A stretch of 6,536 nt of DNA from Azophilus sp964638775 (lineage in GTDB: Bacteria > Pseudomonadota > Gammaproteobacteria > Pseudomonadales > Azotimanducaceae). Below are positions 6,133 to 6,536 of the stretch, piece by piece (position 1 is the stretch's first letter; each line of letters opens with the position of its first letter). Both the position numbers and the translations under genes were made by a program. Where the stretch lies: contig CAZWZH010000253.1 of assembly GCA_964638775.1 (NCBI GenBank), positions 1 through 6,536 on the forward strand, given 5' to 3'. The notes under the pieces were generated by a model, which was not told the DNA's origin, searched no databases, and saw only the letters and a list, made by a program, of their open reading frames with translations.

Positions 6133-6137
6133 AGGGG
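6133..6137 (+). promoter_or_regulatory. Ribosome-binding site of the ABC ATPase gene
   Basis: AGGGG lies 7 nt before ATG 6145 and supports that start. I see no terminator or clear promoter in the 54 nt after the adaptor gene, which fits co-transcription. Confidence 0.65.
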
Positions 6138-6144
6138 TCGCGCC

Positions 6145-6536
6145 ATGGGGTTGGTGAATTGCCGTACGCTCGAGAAGAGCTTCGTCAAGGGCCGGGAGAC
6201 AGTGGAGGTACTGACCGGGATCGACCTGGAAATCGAAGAGGGCGATTTCCTGGCCCTCATGGGCCCGTCGGGGTCGGGAAAGACCACGCTACTGAACCTG
6301 ATCGGCGGGCTCGACCACCCGACCGCCGGGGCCGTGGAAGTGGGCGGCATGGCGCTCAACGACATGAGCGGCCGGCAACTTGCCCGGTGGCGTTCCGAGA
6401 ACGTGGGCTTCATCTTCCAGTTCTATAACCTGCTGCCCGTGTTGAGCGCCCAGCGCAACGTGGAACTGCCCCTGCTGCTGACCCGGCTGTCCGGCAGGCA
6501 GCGGCGCCGCAATGCCGCCACCGCGCTGGAAATCGT
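6145..6536 (+). CDS. MacB/LolD-type ABC transporter ATP-binding protein, N-terminal 130 residues (runs off the right edge)
   Basis: The frame is open from ATG 6145 to the end of the window. Walker A is 'GPSGSGKTT' (residues 40-48, with Lys46), 'LNLIGGLD.PT.G' follows at 50-62, and the Q-loop is 'GFIFQFYNLLP' (88-98, Gln92) followed by 'NVELPL' (105-110). The Q-loop wording and the 'ELPL' segment are typical of the MacB/LolD/FtsE group, which power mechanotransmission-type exporters rather than classical pumps. The signature motif, Walker B and switch histidine lie outside the window. The enzyme hydrolyses ATP at the cytoplasmic face to drive a permease, which probably follows as the next gene (an FtsX/MacB-like membrane protein) and works with the adjacent adaptor. 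Whether the ATPase is separate from or fused to the permease cannot be seen. Confidence 0.93.
   Translation, partial: MGLVNCRTLEKSFVKGRETVEVLTGIDLEIEEGDFLALMGPSGSGKTTLLNLIGGLDHPTAGAVEVGGMALNDMSGRQLARWRSENVGFIFQFYNLLPVLSAQRNVELPLLLTRLSGRQRRRNAATALEI

Overview
The window looks like chromosomal DNA of a GC-rich gammaproteobacterium. The asparaginyl-tRNA synthetase aligns from end to end with the E. coli type. The DUF4389 membrane protein, the FemAB-like (DUF482) acyltransferase and the small 'LSPEFWAI' coiled-coil protein are also family types I associate with Proteobacteria, mainly Gammaproteobacteria. The sequence does not allow a genus call.

Layout, left to right. At 1-114 (-) is the N-terminus of an IS630-type transposase that runs off the left edge. 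Directly against it, at about 167-781 (+), is the C-terminal remnant of a secreted repeat-module protein whose 5' part is missing, most simply because the insertion sequence replaced it. A short hairpin (789-819) follows, then a small gene for a one-TM plus coiled-coil protein (901-1233, +). That gene ends one base before the stop codon of asnS (1235-2614, -). asnS is transcribed away from a DUF4389 inner-membrane protein gene (2885-3250, +), and the 270-bp gap between them holds overlapping inverted repeats. The DUF4389 gene converges on a FemAB-like acyltransferase gene (3511-4701, -). Between those two stop codons lies a perfect 31-bp inverted repeat around a 47-bp centre (3313-3421). Divergent from the acyltransferase is an efflux operon: a MacA/HlyD-type periplasmic adaptor (4831-6090, +) and, 54 nt later, a MacB/LolD-type ABC ATPase (6145 to the right edge, +). 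A 13-bp inverted repeat lies in the divergent control region of the last two units.

How the genes work together: asnS is housekeeping. The adaptor and ATPase are two parts of one tripartite ABC export machine, and the FtsX/MacB-like permease should lie just beyond the right edge. The other genes show no clear joint pathway. I see no convincing new multi-gene system. The most unusual non-coding item is the 31-bp perfect inverted repeat; next are the IS-truncated repeat protein and the overlapping repeats upstream of asnS.
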